DNA of 64,000 nt, taken from contig NZ_CP044016.1 of NCBI RefSeq assembly GCF_004337365.2, positions 248,001-312,000 of the forward strand, read 5' to 3'. How positions within the stretch are numbered: the stretch's first letter is position 1; each line of letters starts with the position of its first letter. This DNA comes from Rhizosphaericola mali (lineage in GTDB: Bacteria; Bacteroidota; Bacteroidia; Chitinophagales; Chitinophagaceae). The translations under genes were made by a program, and so were the position numbers. The notes under the pieces are model-generated. The model worked only from the letters and a program-made list of their open reading frames with translations. It was not told where the DNA came from and searched no databases. Below are positions 8,709-20,000 of this stretch, piece after piece.

Positions 8709-9698
8709 CTACACCAAAGCTTCTTCAATCAATGCGGTATAGAAATCTTTTAAAGACCATTTCATTGCGGCTAATTGCTGTGGAACCAAACTTGCTGCTG
8801 TCTGTCCAGGTACGGTATTTACCTCCAACAAATAAGGTTCGTCTTTGGTTTCGTTATAAATGAAATCAATGCGAATAATACCTTTGCAATTTAAAAGTTG
8901 ATACACTTTTTTAGCTGTTTCTTGGACTTTTTGCGTCATGTGCTCGCTGGCGTCCGCTGGCGTAACTTCCAAATCTTTACCATGATATTTTGCCTCAAAA
9001 TCGAAGAAATTCATTCCTTCTGGTTTGAGTATTTCTGTCATGGGAAGTGTGATAATTTCTCCTTTGGTTTTCAATACGCCAATGGTGAATTCACGACCTT
9101 TGATAAATTCTTCAATTAAAACTTGATCATCAACTGCAAATGCTTTATCGATCGCCGCTTGAATATCTTCCGGATGTTTGGATTCCAATTTGGACATACC
9201 AATACTTGAACCGCCATTATTTGGTTTCACAAATAATGGAAAGTGCATTTTTTTGATATCGTCGATATTGTAAGCTTGACCTTTGAATAAAATAGCAGAT
9301 TTCGCTACATGGATACCTCCAAATGAAGCTACTGCAACCGTAAATCTTTTATTAAATGTCAATGCAGATGTGGTCGTATCACAGCTTGTATAAGGCACTC
9401 CCATCAAATCAAGATAGCCTTGCAATTTTCCATCTTCACCTGGAGTTCCGTGAATAACTAATAATGCGGCATCAAATTTTACGGTTTTACCTTCTTTTTG
9501 TACGGTAAAATGACTTTTATCCACAGGCAATCTCACTCCTTCGGTAGGTATATAATACCAACCATCTGGTGTAATATCGATTTTGTATACATCAAATAAA
9601 TCCCTGTCAATATTTTGTTCTACAGTTTTGGCACTTTCATAGCTGATCTGCGCTTCACCGCTAAATCCGCCAGTAACAAAAGCAATTTGCTTTTTCAA
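8709..9698 (-). CDS. ddl: D-alanine--D-alanine ligase
   Basis: 329 aa ATP-grasp enzyme that makes D-Ala-D-Ala for peptidoglycan precursors, cytosolic. The start is a TTG codon at 9698, chosen because the residues that follow (KKQIAFVTGGFSGEAQIS) are the canonical N-terminal strand and GG(F/Y)SGE loop. Family landmarks: VIHGTPGEDGKLQGYLDLMG, PLFVKPNNGGSSIGM, EEFIKGREFTIGVL and the C-terminal RIDFIYN..YLLEVNTVPG with the Mg-binding Glu/Asn. It lies 23 bp after the ferredoxin gene and 57 bp before the PASTA gene, suggesting an operon. The rare TTG start may lower translation. Confidence 0.96.
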   Translation of the reverse strand: MKKQIAFVTGGFSGEAQISYESAKTVEQNIDRDLFDVYKIDITPDGWYYIPTEGVRLPVDKSHFTVQKEGKTVKFDAALLVIHGTPGEDGKLQGYLDLMGVPYTSCDTTTSALTFNKRFTVAVASFGGIHVAKSAILFKGQAYNIDDIKKMHFPLFVKPNNGGSSIGMSKLESKHPEDIQAAIDKAFAVDDQVLIEEFIKGREFTIGVLKTKGEIITLPMTEILKPEGMNFFDFEAKYHGKDLEVTPADASEHMTQKVQETAKKVYQLLNCKGIIRIDFIYNETKDEPYLLEVNTVPGQTAASLVPQQLAAMKWSLKDFYTALIEEALV

Positions 9699-9721
9699 GT
9701 TGGTAAGTTTTAAATATTAAA

Positions 9722-10069
9722 TTATTGGTGTAATTTATCTTTTTTCGCCATCAATTCGTCCACTGTTTCCTCGTACATTTCATCTGGAACGCAACAATCT
9801 ACTGGGCAAACCGCAGCGCATTGAGGTTCTTCATGGAAACCTTGACATTCTGTACATTTATTAGGAACGATATAATACATATCATCGCTGATCGGAGAGA
9901 AAGTTTCATTGGCATCGACGATCGTGCCATCCATCAAAGTATAGCTTCCAGATACTTCTGTACCGTCAGCAATTTTCCATTCTACACCACCTTCATATAT
10001 CGCGTTGTTAGGACATTCTGGCTCACAAGCACCACAATTTATACATTCGTCTGTGATTTTGATAGACAT
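9722..10069 (-). CDS. 4Fe-4S dicluster ferredoxin
   Basis: 115 aa. The first cluster motif is [12 protein letters not shown] near the N-terminus and the second is [20 protein letters not shown], giving two full CxxCxxCxxxCP-like sets with an extended spacing in the second, as in the bacterial-type ferredoxins with an insertion between clusters. A 30-residue insert separates the motifs. Cytosolic electron carrier. It is the first gene of the minus-strand series with ddl and the PASTA gene, and is divergent from acyl-CoA reductase across a palindromic promoter, which suggests it may supply that enzyme or another redox partner; this is inference. Confidence 0.93.
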   Translation of the reverse strand: MSIKITDECINCGACEPECPNNAIYEGGVEWKIADGTEVSGSYTLMDGTIVDANETFSPISDDMYYIVPNKCTECQGFHEEPQCAAVCPVDCCVPDEMYEETVDELMAKKDKLHQ

Positions 10070-10095
10070 ATTCGATTATTTTATTCTATTAAAAC

Positions 10096-10113
10096 TAATT
10101 TTGCACAAAATTA
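10096..10113. promoter_or_regulatory. Palindromic double promoter (two facing -7 elements)
   Basis: The 18-bp perfect palindrome TAATTTTGCACAAAATTA contains TAATTTTG on the plus strand (10096-10103, towards acyl-CoA reductase) and TAATTTTG on the minus strand (10113-10106, towards ferredoxin). Both match TAnnTTTG and both genes start within 22-37 bp. Confidence 0.7.
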
Positions 10114-10124
10114 TTGAATTAAGA

Positions 10125-11123
10125 ATGAATCTTCAACAAAGAATTGAGATACTTGTACAATTAGGAAAATATATTCAGGGAAATGATGAGGCGTGGGAAG
10201 CAGTAAAACATCGCGCTTTTGTCAGAAATGAATGGTTTACCATCGAAAATACCAATAAAGCAGTTGAAAATATTGCGCGATACTTTTTGCAAAAAGACTT
10301 ATTGGAAGCTTGGACAAAAGAAAATAATGTTCCGGAAATCTGTGCAAATCCGAAAATTGTAGGATTGGTAGCTGCCGGAAATATTCCATTGGTGGTTTTC
10401 CATGATTTCCTTTCCATCTTCATCAGTGGACACAAACAAAGGATTAAATTATCTTCCAAAGACGATGTGCTTTTACCATTTTTGATCCAAAAAATGACCG
10501 AATGGAATCCAGAAGTCGCTGAATTTGTGGAAATATCAGAAATGTTGAAAAATTGCGAAGCTTATATTGCTACAGGTAGTAACAACAGTGGACGTTATTT
10601 TGATTATTATTTTGGCAAATTTCCCAATATCATTCGCAGAAATCGTACTTCCATAGCTATTTTGGATGGATCCGAGACCGAAGAAGAATTGTTAGCTTTA
10701 ACTTCGGATATACACGATTATTTTGGTTTGGGTTGTCGCAATGTGACCAAAATATACACACCAAAAGAATATGATTTCGTACCGTTGGTCAATGCATTGA
10801 AATCCTACGAACAGCTTTTGGATAATGTGAAATACAAAAACAATTTTGATTACCAATTGGCAATATTGCTTTTGAATAAGAAATTTTATATGAATGGAGG
10901 AGCGCTTTTATTAGAGGAAAATCCAACACTATTTGCGCCGCTTAGTGTCGTTCATTATGAATTTTATGAAAATGAGCAATCGCTTTTGGATGAATTGTCA
11001 ACAAATGAAGACGTGCAAATTATCGTAGGTCATGCAGGAAAAGCATTTGGAATTTCCCAAAAACCAAGTTTATCTGATTATGCAGATGGCGTGAATACTT
11101 TGGCGTTTTTGAATGCATTGTAA
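10125..11123 (+). CDS. Acyl-CoA reductase, LuxC-like
   Basis: 332 aa from the ATG at 10125 (MNLQQRIEILVQLGKYIQG). A longer frame to 10005 runs through the promoter and is rejected. The sequence matches the LuxC/acyl-CoA reductase family: GLVAAGNIPLVVFHDFLSI, the conserved segment AYIATGSNNSGRYFDYYFGK, a nucleotide-site region NIIRRNRTSIAILDGSET, and FGLGCRNVTKIYTP, whose Cys is the probable acyl-thioester nucleophile. The family reduces acyl-CoA to aldehyde with NADPH. There are no luciferase genes here; in Bacteroidota the family occurs widely without luminescence. Divergent from the ferredoxin gene. Confidence 0.88.
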   Translation: MNLQQRIEILVQLGKYIQGNDEAWEAVKHRAFVRNEWFTIENTNKAVENIARYFLQKDLLEAWTKENNVPEICANPKIVGLVAAGNIPLVVFHDFLSIFISGHKQRIKLSSKDDVLLPFLIQKMTEWNPEVAEFVEISEMLKNCEAYIATGSNNSGRYFDYYFGKFPNIIRRNRTSIAILDGSETEEELLALTSDIHDYFGLGCRNVTKIYTPKEYDFVPLVNALKSYEQLLDNVKYKNNFDYQLAILLLNKKFYMNGGALLLEENPTLFAPLSVVHYEFYENEQSLLDELSTNEDVQIIVGHAGKAFGISQKPSLSDYADGVNTLAFLNAL

Positions 11124-11124
11124 T

Positions 11125-11549
11125 TTTCTTTTCTCTTGATAGAAAAGAAACAAAAGATCAAGGCGGCAATAAGGCAAATGCTGACGCACCGTAAAAATAT
11201 ACGCTGCAGGCTTTGTTTTATGCTTCGTGTGTTTTTCGGAATTTTATCTCTGACTAAGCATAAAACGCCATTCCGCTACATTTTTATTTTTGCTATTTTG
11301 CCGCCAGAGGTTTAGACTTTGAACTTTATGTGAAATTATAGAATACCACTATTGGATGTTCTACATGTCGTTCTTTAGCGAAATGTGAGGTTAAGGCGAA
11401 GTAGTGTTTTCGACGTGAATTGGAATAAAACTTTCAAGTTAAAGGTTCCAGTCGAAAATGTACTCGAAGCCGATGCCGAACGGTGCTTTAGCATTCGCAT
11501 AAGAACGACTTGATCTTTGGGTTACTTTTCCATTCAAGGGAAAAGTAAC
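11125..11549. repeat. MITE-like element with terminal inverted repeats, no gene
   Basis: The 587-bp gap between acyl-CoA reductase and HtrA holds no credible ORF. The sequence at 11142-11165 (GAAAAGAAACAAAAGATC...) matches the reverse complement of 11506-11530 (GAAAAGTAACCCAAAGATC...) in about 21 of 25 positions, giving imperfect terminal inverted repeats of an element of about 390 bp. Hairpins sit at both outer ends (TTTCTTTTCT/AGAAAAGAAA at the left; GTTACTTTTCC/GGAAAAGTAAC at the right). Internal inverted repeats include GGCGGCAA (11163) with TTGCCGCC (11298) and GTTTTATGCTT with AAGCATAAAAC. No coding capacity for a transposase. Confidence 0.65.
11407..11458. repeat. Hairpin inside the MITE-like element
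   Basis: TTTTCGAC pairs with GTCGAAAA at the base, GGAA with TTCC and CTTT with AAAG further in, giving a compact interrupted stem of 52 nt within the gene-free interval. Confidence 0.5.
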
Positions 11550-11710
11550 ATTAAACAAGGAATATAGAAGTTTTTGAAATTGTAAGATCTAATTTTTATC
11601 TACGAATGAATTCGTAAAAGTTCTGTTAATCCTTTTCAGAATCCTTTTTTGTAAAAAATTACTTAGGATATTTGTTAAGGATTAATTCTTAAACAGAAAA
11701 ATACGAAAAG

Positions 11711-13258
11711 ATGAATACAAACTTTAAAAACATTTGCTTGATTATTGGAGTCAGTGCTGTGACTACTGTATCAAGTGTTTGGGGTTATGGTAAATGGCAT
11801 GAAAGCCAATATGCTGGCATGCAAGATACAAGCTCCGTACCATTTAACTATGCAAGTTTCAAAGAGGGAAATGGTGTCGCTCCAGGACAAATAGATTTTA
11901 CTGCAGCAGCAACTGCTGCTACTCCCGCAGTAGTACATATTAAAGTAAAAATTAAATCAAAAGCTACCCAAAGAAGTCAAAGTGATCCATTCGGAGATTT
12001 ATTCGGAGATCCATTTGGAGGTTTGTTTGGCAGTCCACAAGCGCAAACTCCAAGAGATCAAAAGGCGAGTGGTAGTGGTGTTTTGATTAGTAAAGATGGT
12101 TATATCGTTACTAATAATCACGTGGTTGATGGTGCTACGGAAATCAAAGTTACGCTTGCAAATAAAAAATCTTATACTGCAAAATTGGTCGGTAAAGATG
12201 CAAATAGTGACTTAGCCGTTTTGAAAATTGATGGTGGTAGCAATTTCCCCTATATCGTTTATGGCAATAGTGATGATGTAAGATTGGGACAATGGGTATT
12301 AGCAATTGGTTATCCTTTGAATTTGGATGTAACTGTAACTGCTGGTATCGTAAGTGCGAAATCTCGTTCTATTGGTTTGACTAAGGGACAAGCTCCTGTA
12401 GATAGTTATATCCAAACAGATGCCGCTGTAAATCCTGGTAATAGTGGTGGTGCATTGGTAAATACGGAAGGTCAATTGATCGGTATTAATGCTGCGATCG
12501 CATCTCCAACAGGCTCTTATGCGGGTTATTCTTATGCTATTCCTGTAAATATTGTAAAGAAAACGATCAACGATTTGATCAAATATGGTGCTGTGCAAAG
12601 AGGATATTTAGGTATCACTTATAGTCCAATGCAAGATGATGATGATTTGAAAAAAGAATTGGGTATCAAAGGTGACGTAGATGGCGTTTACGTGAGTGAC
12701 GTTCAAGCAGACGGTGCAGCAAAATCTGCTGGTATTCAAAAAGGTGATATTATTACCAAATTAGATGGAGAAGTTATTAGTGGACCTTCTGACTTGACGG
12801 CTTATATCGCTGGTCACAAACCAGGTGATAAAATCAGTACAACCTACTTGAGAGGTGGTAAGACAAATACAACTTCCGTTACGTTGAAGAGTAGTGCAGG
12901 TACTTTAGCTGCGACATCCAAATCTTCTATAGACAAATTGGGTGGAGATTTCACTACGTTGGATGAAGCAACAGCTCGCAAAAATAATGTTAGAGGTGGG
13001 GTCGTCGTATCTAAATTGGGTAATGGTGCGTTGAGTAATACGAGAATGCAAGAAGGTTTCGTAATACTTTCTGTAAATGATCAAACTGTATTGAAAGTAG
13101 ATGATTTGAAAAAAATAATCAATGCTGCTAGTGGTACAGTGACTATTAGAGGTTTCTATCCTGGTGATGAACATTTGTATGGTTATACAATTGATCTTTC
13201 TGGTGATAATTCTAATAATTCCAATAGCAACAATGGTACTACAGAAGATGATGATTAA
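11711..13258 (+). CDS. HtrA/DegP-family periplasmic serine protease with two PDZ domains
   Basis: 515 aa. An N-terminal signal or anchor helix (residues 5-25) is followed by a linker and a trypsin-like domain with the catalytic triad His in IVTNNHVVDGA, Asp in ANSDLAVLKI and Ser in NPGNSGGALVN. Residues in a Gly/Phe-rich loop DPFGDLFGDPFGGLFG form the LA-loop region. PDZ1 lies at about 300-385 (RGYLGITYSPM...GVYVSDV) and PDZ2 at about 415-490. The C-terminus is a low-complexity Asn/Ser/Asp tail. It degrades or refolds damaged envelope proteins. Single gene with its own terminator. Confidence 0.94.
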   Translation: MNTNFKNICLIIGVSAVTTVSSVWGYGKWHESQYAGMQDTSSVPFNYASFKEGNGVAPGQIDFTAAATAATPAVVHIKVKIKSKATQRSQSDPFGDLFGDPFGGLFGSPQAQTPRDQKASGSGVLISKDGYIVTNNHVVDGATEIKVTLANKKSYTAKLVGKDANSDLAVLKIDGGSNFPYIVYGNSDDVRLGQWVLAIGYPLNLDVTVTAGIVSAKSRSIGLTKGQAPVDSYIQTDAAVNPGNSGGALVNTEGQLIGINAAIASPTGSYAGYSYAIPVNIVKKTINDLIKYGAVQRGYLGITYSPMQDDDDLKKELGIKGDVDGVYVSDVQADGAAKSAGIQKGDIITKLDGEVISGPSDLTAYIAGHKPGDKISTTYLRGGKTNTTSVTLKSSAGTLAATSKSSIDKLGGDFTTLDEATARKNNVRGGVVVSKLGNGALSNTRMQEGFVILSVNDQTVLKVDDLKKIINAASGTVTIRGFYPGDEHLYGYTIDLSGDNSNNSNSNNGTTEDDD

Positions 13259-13281
13259 TTAAAGCCCTAGTTCAAATATAT

Positions 13282-13317
13282 ATCCCTCTTAATTTCCGAA
13301 TTAAGGGGGATTTTTTT
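13282..13317 (+). terminator. Terminator after the HtrA gene
   Basis: Stem ATCCCTCTTAATT / AATTAAGGGGGAT with loop TCCG, followed by seven T residues. Confidence 0.9.
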
Positions 13318-13361
13318 ATATATTTAGGACATCAATTAATCTATTAAACACTTTACTATTT

Positions 13362-13943
13362 ATGAAAAAAACACTCAAATTATTGGCGATTACCCTTTTC
13401 CCAATAGTTGGATTTGCGCAAAAAGACAGTATCTCTCAATTACGCTCGGAAATAGCAACACTGCAATCACAGTATGGACAACTTAATACACGAGTTCATC
13501 AATTGGAGGAAAAGATCCCTTATTATGTAAATGCATTAAAACTCCAACAATCTCCAGTCGTACAAGAACAAGAAGGTGTGGAAGTTCGTCTTACTTCTGC
13601 CGAATTTTCTGAGCAAAATAAATCTTTGGATGTGAGCGGTATCATTACTGTAAAAAAAGAGGGGTTGAGAGATTTTCATGTGAATACAATGACGTTGAAA
13701 TGTATGTATCCCGATGGAAAAATGTTTAGTACGTATACTATAAATAATAATGATAAACAATTTGGAAGTGTTATGCCTGTTGTGACAGACATTCCCTATG
13801 CATTTACAATACATTTTGAAAAAATGGAAAAAACTCCCCAATTAGCAGCATTACAATTCGGAATAGAGATTACTGCATCTGCTAATATGCAATCAAAACT
13901 TTTAAATTATACTTACAAAGGCGTACCGGTAGAATGGAAATAA
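13362..13943 (+). CDS. Secreted hypothetical protein with short coiled coil
   Basis: 193 aa, not recognised. A signal peptide ends at VGFAQ (residue 19). A heptad-rich stretch (SQLRSEIATLQSQYGQLNTR, residues 23-42) predicts a short coiled coil, and residues 70-190 form a beta-rich domain (VEVRLTSAEFSEQNKSLDVSG). No Cys cluster or catalytic motif. It lies between two terminators as a single gene. Probably a periplasmic or outer-membrane-associated protein; function unknown. Confidence 0.7.
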   Translation: MKKTLKLLAITLFPIVGFAQKDSISQLRSEIATLQSQYGQLNTRVHQLEEKIPYYVNALKLQQSPVVQEQEGVEVRLTSAEFSEQNKSLDVSGIITVKKEGLRDFHVNTMTLKCMYPDGKMFSTYTINNNDKQFGSVMPVVTDIPYAFTIHFEKMEKTPQLAALQFGIEITASANMQSKLLNYTYKGVPVEWK

Positions 13944-13963
13944 TTACATAAGTATATTCATAC

Positions 13964-14000
13964 AAAAATGTCCAACAAAATTGTTGGACATTTTTGTTTT
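13964..14000. terminator. Bidirectional terminator between the coiled-coil gene and the macroglobulin gene
   Basis: Stem AAAAATGTCCAAC / GTTGGACATTTTT with a 6-nt loop, T-tract on both strands, between convergent genes. The core is nearly the same as the hairpin at 35777-35811. Confidence 0.9.
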
Positions 14001-14011
14001 AAAAGAAAGAA

Positions 14012-17000
14012 CTATTGAATCGTTACATCAATACCCTCACTGTGCGCAGACATTTCTGGTGCATACATATTTTGTATTGTTGTAATACCATTGGAAAATA
14101 CACCCGCATTATTCGCTCTTACATCATAGTCAAATGTGTATGTGCCCTTTGGAAGATAGCTAAAGAAAAAGTTGGTTGCTGCATCTCTAGTACTTTCATA
14201 GTAACCGGCACCATTTTGCCATTTATAGTTGGATAACACATTCACTGGTTCAAAACCTGCAGCACGCATATCTTTTAAATGGATATATTGCATATCGCGA
14301 TCTGTTCGTACTATGATACGAATGGTTACTAAATCTCCTACTTTGATAGGAGTAGATGGAGATATTTCGAATAATTGGACACCCGTTTTCGTATTTCTTT
14401 TTATAAATAATTTTTTCTCCATTTTGATATCGTAACCATTGGATTTTACTTTATTTAGATCTTCAAAGTATTGATAATAAACGCCACCATAGGCACCCCC
14501 TGCACTTGTTTTTTTGACCTCTATTTTTTGCATGTCAGAGGTGATTTGATTACTAGACCAAGTTTGTTTGAAATAACCAGTAGCGCTAGTGTTAGATTGA
14601 TTTTTATTTGGATAAATGTCTTGGTTTCCCAATTTTATGGTCAATCCATTTTCACTATTCATCCAAGATTTACCAAAATGTAAAAGTGCATATATTGCTT
14701 CTGTTGTTGCTTTTGTAGTAGACCAACTATTTGTTTGTTTATTTTTCATTAACCACACTTTCATTGCTTCTATGCTTGCAGTGTCTTGTGGTGTGATTTC
14801 AGAGAACGCTTCGATATTACTTGTTTGATTTTCAATCGGACTTTCATACCAATACCAACCTGCAAGATTATTTTTCCAATACATGCCTTGCTCATCACTA
14901 TCAACGGATGTTTCTTTCAAATTACGTACTAATTTCTCTGCTTGACCATGTTGGTTATAGCGTTCCAATACAAGCGCGGCTAAGGCTTTTCTTTTTAAAT
15001 CAAATTGCAAAGCTTCTTTGGATAAAGATTTTAAAGTTTTACTCAAATAATTATCCGCTGTTTTATTAAGTGGAAATTCTTTCGTCCAAAAACTACGTAC
15101 ATAATAGTAATTCATAAATTGAATCGGGCATTGTTTTTTTTGTTTTTGCTCTTTTTTTATTTCCTCTTCTTGGTAATTGTCGATATACTGAATAGCATTT
15201 TTGATGATTTGATCGATGTTATCTGATGCATATTTTTTATAGTCGTCACCCAATATATTTTTCAATTTACCGAAACCTTGAACAATATATTCAGTAATAT
15301 ATTCATCTTCATTACCATCACCATACCATGCGAATCCGCCACTTGTTTTTTGGCGATTTTTTAGTTTTTCAAATGCCTGTTGTATTTCATTAGACATTTT
15401 ATTCATATCAAATAATAAAGCGATGCGACGCATTTGTTCTGTTTCGCTTTGTCCATCCAAAATCCAAGGAGATTCTTCTAACAAAATACTTTTGATCTCT
15501 GCATTTTTTTCTAAATTGGATGTAGTCAAGCCTTTACTATTCCATTCGTCAAATACTCTTTTTATAGTTGGATTTTTCTCTACGATATAGTTGGATAATA
15601 CGCTTGCGTAATATCTGCTAAATAATTGTTCGGAACATTCATAAGGATATTCTCTCAAATAAGGTAGGGAGAATACCGCGGTCCAAATCGGATTGGTAAA
15701 CATTTCTACGCTTAAGGAAAAGTTGGTTTTCGAACTATTCGCATCAGGTACAGAAAAATTAGGAATATTCCATTCTTTTGATTGACCTTCTCTTATGCTA
15801 ATAGGTTGCGTTTCTGTAACCATGGTTCTATTTGTCAAAATTGGCAACATATTTTCCTCTCCATCACTATAATTTCCTGCTTTTGCGAGGATTTTAAATG
15901 TGACAGCACTATGATTTTCTGGAATAGAAATCGTCCAATTGACAAGCGTATTTTGTTGTGCATTTGCGGTAAAGGCTTGTTCATTATGCTCATTTTGGAA
16001 ATATTTATCCAAAATTTCTCCTGTATATGCGTCGGTAATGATCAATTGAACCTTTCCTGAAAGATTTTTAGCAGACAAATTATTAATTTTTGTACTGATA
16101 ACCATTTTGTCTTTTTCACGTAAAAAACGTGGTAGATTAGGTACGACCATCAAATCTTTCTGTGTCTGTGTATAGAAAGTATTACTTCCGGTTTGCATTT
16201 GTTTATTATGCGCAAATACTAATAGTTTCCATTTTGTTAATGCTTCTGGACTAGTAAATTCTAGTTGTACATCTCCATTTTTATCCGTTAAAAGATTGGG
16301 ATAGAAGAACGCTGTTTCTTGAAGATTGGTGCGTGGTGCTACATAAGTATCTGAATTGTCTTTCTGTTGTGCTTTTTTAACATCAACGGATTCTAAGTTT
16401 CCAATACTTGATACCGCAGCAGAAACTGTTTTCTTGTTTGTTCTAGTGGTACCATAACCTACTACAACAACATCGTTCAATTCACTCTTAGATGACATTG
16501 AAGACATGCCTCTCAGTACGACGTTAGTAGAAGCTCCGGGCGTCGCATTAGGAAGACGATCATATAGGGGTCGTCTTCTATATTCTGATGCATAAAATCC
16601 ATACCAATTCAAACTTGGAATAAAAAAGCTAGCTGATTTATCCAAAATTTTGTCATCGCTGGAGATAGAAAAATCGGTAATTGCATTGATATTATCAATA
16701 CCACTAAAAAATGGTTTATTCCAACTATTATAATAACCATTTGGCAAAATCGGATAGTTATTGCTAATAGAATAATCAAAATTATTTGAGGCAAATTGAT
16801 CTAAAGAAGCGTCGTACATACCTGCTAAAATCTCGGCGGTGAATTTGTCCTTATCATTTCCAGAAATATGAATTGTCCATTTTTCTGGCTTTCCAGGTTC
16901 TATCTTATCGCGGAACGTTTTTGTTTGTATACTTAATGGTGGTAATACATTTGTCTCAATAGGAATCAATATTTGCGAATTTGCATAATCATTCCATTTA

Positions 17001-20000
17001 ATAAATACGGATTTGAAGTAAATGCCTTTTAATAAATCTTGTTTAGTGATCGTATGAGTTACTTCTATGTTGCCATTTTGAAAAGGCAAAGTTTGTGGTT
17101 GCGTGTCGCTACCATTCCCTAATAGAAATTGAATTTGTGCCTTTTCTTTAATATCTGTTTGGATAGAAATATGTGCAATATCTCCGATTTTGTATATTTC
17201 CTTATCGAGCTTAGTGGTGAAATAATTATAGTCGCCGCTTTTATGATTTTCATCTGTGAGTTGGATAATCGCAAAGTCTGTGATCGTATCATTTTGATGT
17301 ATGGAACTAGCTTCTACTAAATAGCACCCCTTTGGTAATTGCTTTTCTATAGAAATGGAGTCTGATTTTTCAGTATTGAATGTATTATTATAAACTATAT
17401 TTCCTTTTTTATAGTATGCTGGATTTTCATCTTCTTTTCCATAGGAAATATGAGGGAAATAATTTACATATTGATTATAGTCGTACAATTGGTATGAGAC
17501 GTTTGTATTACTATGGGGTAGAATGATTCTTTCTGGTTGTTTGAGTTGCGTTATCTTGATAAGACCGTTTGTCTGATATGGCAAACCATTGAGATTCTGC
17601 GAAGAAATTTTAATACTATTCAGATTTTTTGCTTCCAAACTTTCAGGAATGGATAGTTGGAGCTTGTAAGGAAGATCGCCAATAGTTACCGATTGAGTTT
17701 GACTATGCGTTTCTCCATTTTGATCCATGATGTCAACATGTATGGTGTAAATAAAACTTCTTTTGTCCGTATTTTTATTTTCAGCATCGGTCTTTGCAAT
17801 AAATGGAATGGTAAATTTGCCTGTTTCATTAGTAGACGTGTCGCCGTTGGCAATAGTTTCATTTCCATTTCTGTTTGGATAATAATCAAACCAACCAAAT
17901 CGACGCCAAATATACACTTCTCTTCTAGTTACACTATAGGTCACTTTAGCATTGGAAATTGGCGCGCCAGCATAGGATGTTGACTTGCCAGTTATGAGCA
18001 CTTCTTTATCAAGTGTATAGGCATTTTTTAAAGAATCAAATACAATTTCGAATTTTGGACGCTTATATTCTTCGACTCTAACATAACTCGAACCTTGGAT
18101 TTTGTTTTTATTATCATCACTAATATGAATGGAGAATGATCCAGTAAGTCCACTACTGGGCAAGATGAATTCACCGAAAATACTTCCAAATTCGTTTGTA
18201 GTGAGTTGCTGTTTTTGTATTTCTTTTTGGTTTACATCAAGTAAGGTCACAACTAATGAAGTATTAGCAATTACAGAATTTGTAAATGTATCAGATTTGA
18301 TTGCGATTGCTTTAAAATAAATTTTTTGACCTGGTCGGTAAATCGCACGATCTGTAAATATTTTTGCAGTATAGGAAACTGGATTATTTTCAGATTCATT
18401 ATAGTGACTATAATCATAAGAATAAGGAATTTTTATAAATTCATTTCCATAATTTATAATAAAATCATGACTATTTTTTTCGTAATTTATTTTTAGATTT
18501 CCATTTTGGTCAATTGTTTTAATCTCTTTTGTAGACAGGGTAAAAGGATATTTCTTCTTAGAAGTGGTATCTCCGAGAATGGTTATTTTTTCATTTTTTA
18601 CAAGTTTGCCATTATTTGCATCTATTAATTGGAAATATTTTTCCTTATTAATATTGGTTTCGGTAATCGCTTTTGTTCCCACTCTAACTATAGAATACTC
18701 GTCTTTATTTTTTTCAAAATCGGTTGTTATTTTATATGTTCCTTCTGGCAAACCGTCAATTTTATATATCGTTGAATGCATGGCATAATCATTGAATTTA
18801 TTTAAATTCACATGAATCGTCTTGCTTAGGGTCTCTCTCTCAGTATATAAAATGTTGTTGTCAAACTTTACTTTTTTGCTTTGTATAGCGTCTAGATTAG
18901 GCGTAACATTATAGATCAAAATATTAAAATCCGCAATATTTTGGTGAGAAATTTTTACGGGAATATTATCGTTTGGATGAACTAATACATTTGTGGATAT
19001 AGTCACTACTTGCTTTTCAATTTCATTTTTTAAATTAATTAAATTGTTTTGATAAATTCCTTTTGTAGTTTTCGCAATTCCATCTTCTACAACTTTGTGT
19101 GCTTCTAGTTTATTTTTTTTATTTAATATTTGTGTCGCCAAAGTATAATATAGCTCTGCCGTGTAAGGATCATTCGGATATTGAGAAATTAATTGACGAA
19201 TTTTGTCCTCTGCATTATTTTTATCTGCTCTATTTATTTTAATAAGACTATAATATAAAAATAAAGATTTATTTTCTTCATTACTATGTATCTGAATCAA
19301 ACTATTAAGGATAGAATCTGCTTGTTGGCTAAACTTTGCCTTTAGAGATGTTGGAATATTCCATGTGTCATTTAAATTGTTATAATAATTATTGGCAAGG
19401 ATATCATATATCGTTGGACTAAGTTGGTTTCCTTCGTTATTTTCCAATAAAATATTGTAATCTTTTGTTTTTTGACTATATAATAACTGAGTATTGCTAA
19501 TACTTGCTTTAAATAAAGAATCACTCACTTCTTTAAAATCGGCATATGTCCAAGTTTTAAAATCTTCTAATTTCTTAGTATGTGATTGTTGAATATTTCC
19601 ATTTTTATAATATACAGACGCTCCATATTGTTGATACATCTGTGCCAAATAATTTTGTAAAATAGCTTTCTCTAATGGACTTGCTGTCTTTATTTCATTT
19701 TCGAAAAAATGAAAAGTTTCGTAAGTATTATCTTTATTTTCACTCACATCATCTTCGCTTGTTTGCCAACTTATCTGAGATAAATACAAAATTGATTTGA
19801 TTTTTTGCTGTGTATTATTATCTTTTTTCGCTTGGTTATATACAGTTTGGATATCTGTTTTTAAAGATTTGAATTGTCCATTTTGCTGGTTGATTTCTAC
19901 TTTATTCCAAGCTGTTTTATAATTAAAACTTTGAGCCATAATTGCATGTGATGTGAATATAAGACTAAGTATAAAACTAAATATTATCCTGTTCTGGTTG

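Noticed and set aside
11602-11615. 14-bp palindrome ACGAATGAATTCGT upstream of the HtrA gene
   Set aside because: Perfect but short, with no known operator match or second copy in the window; chance cannot be excluded.
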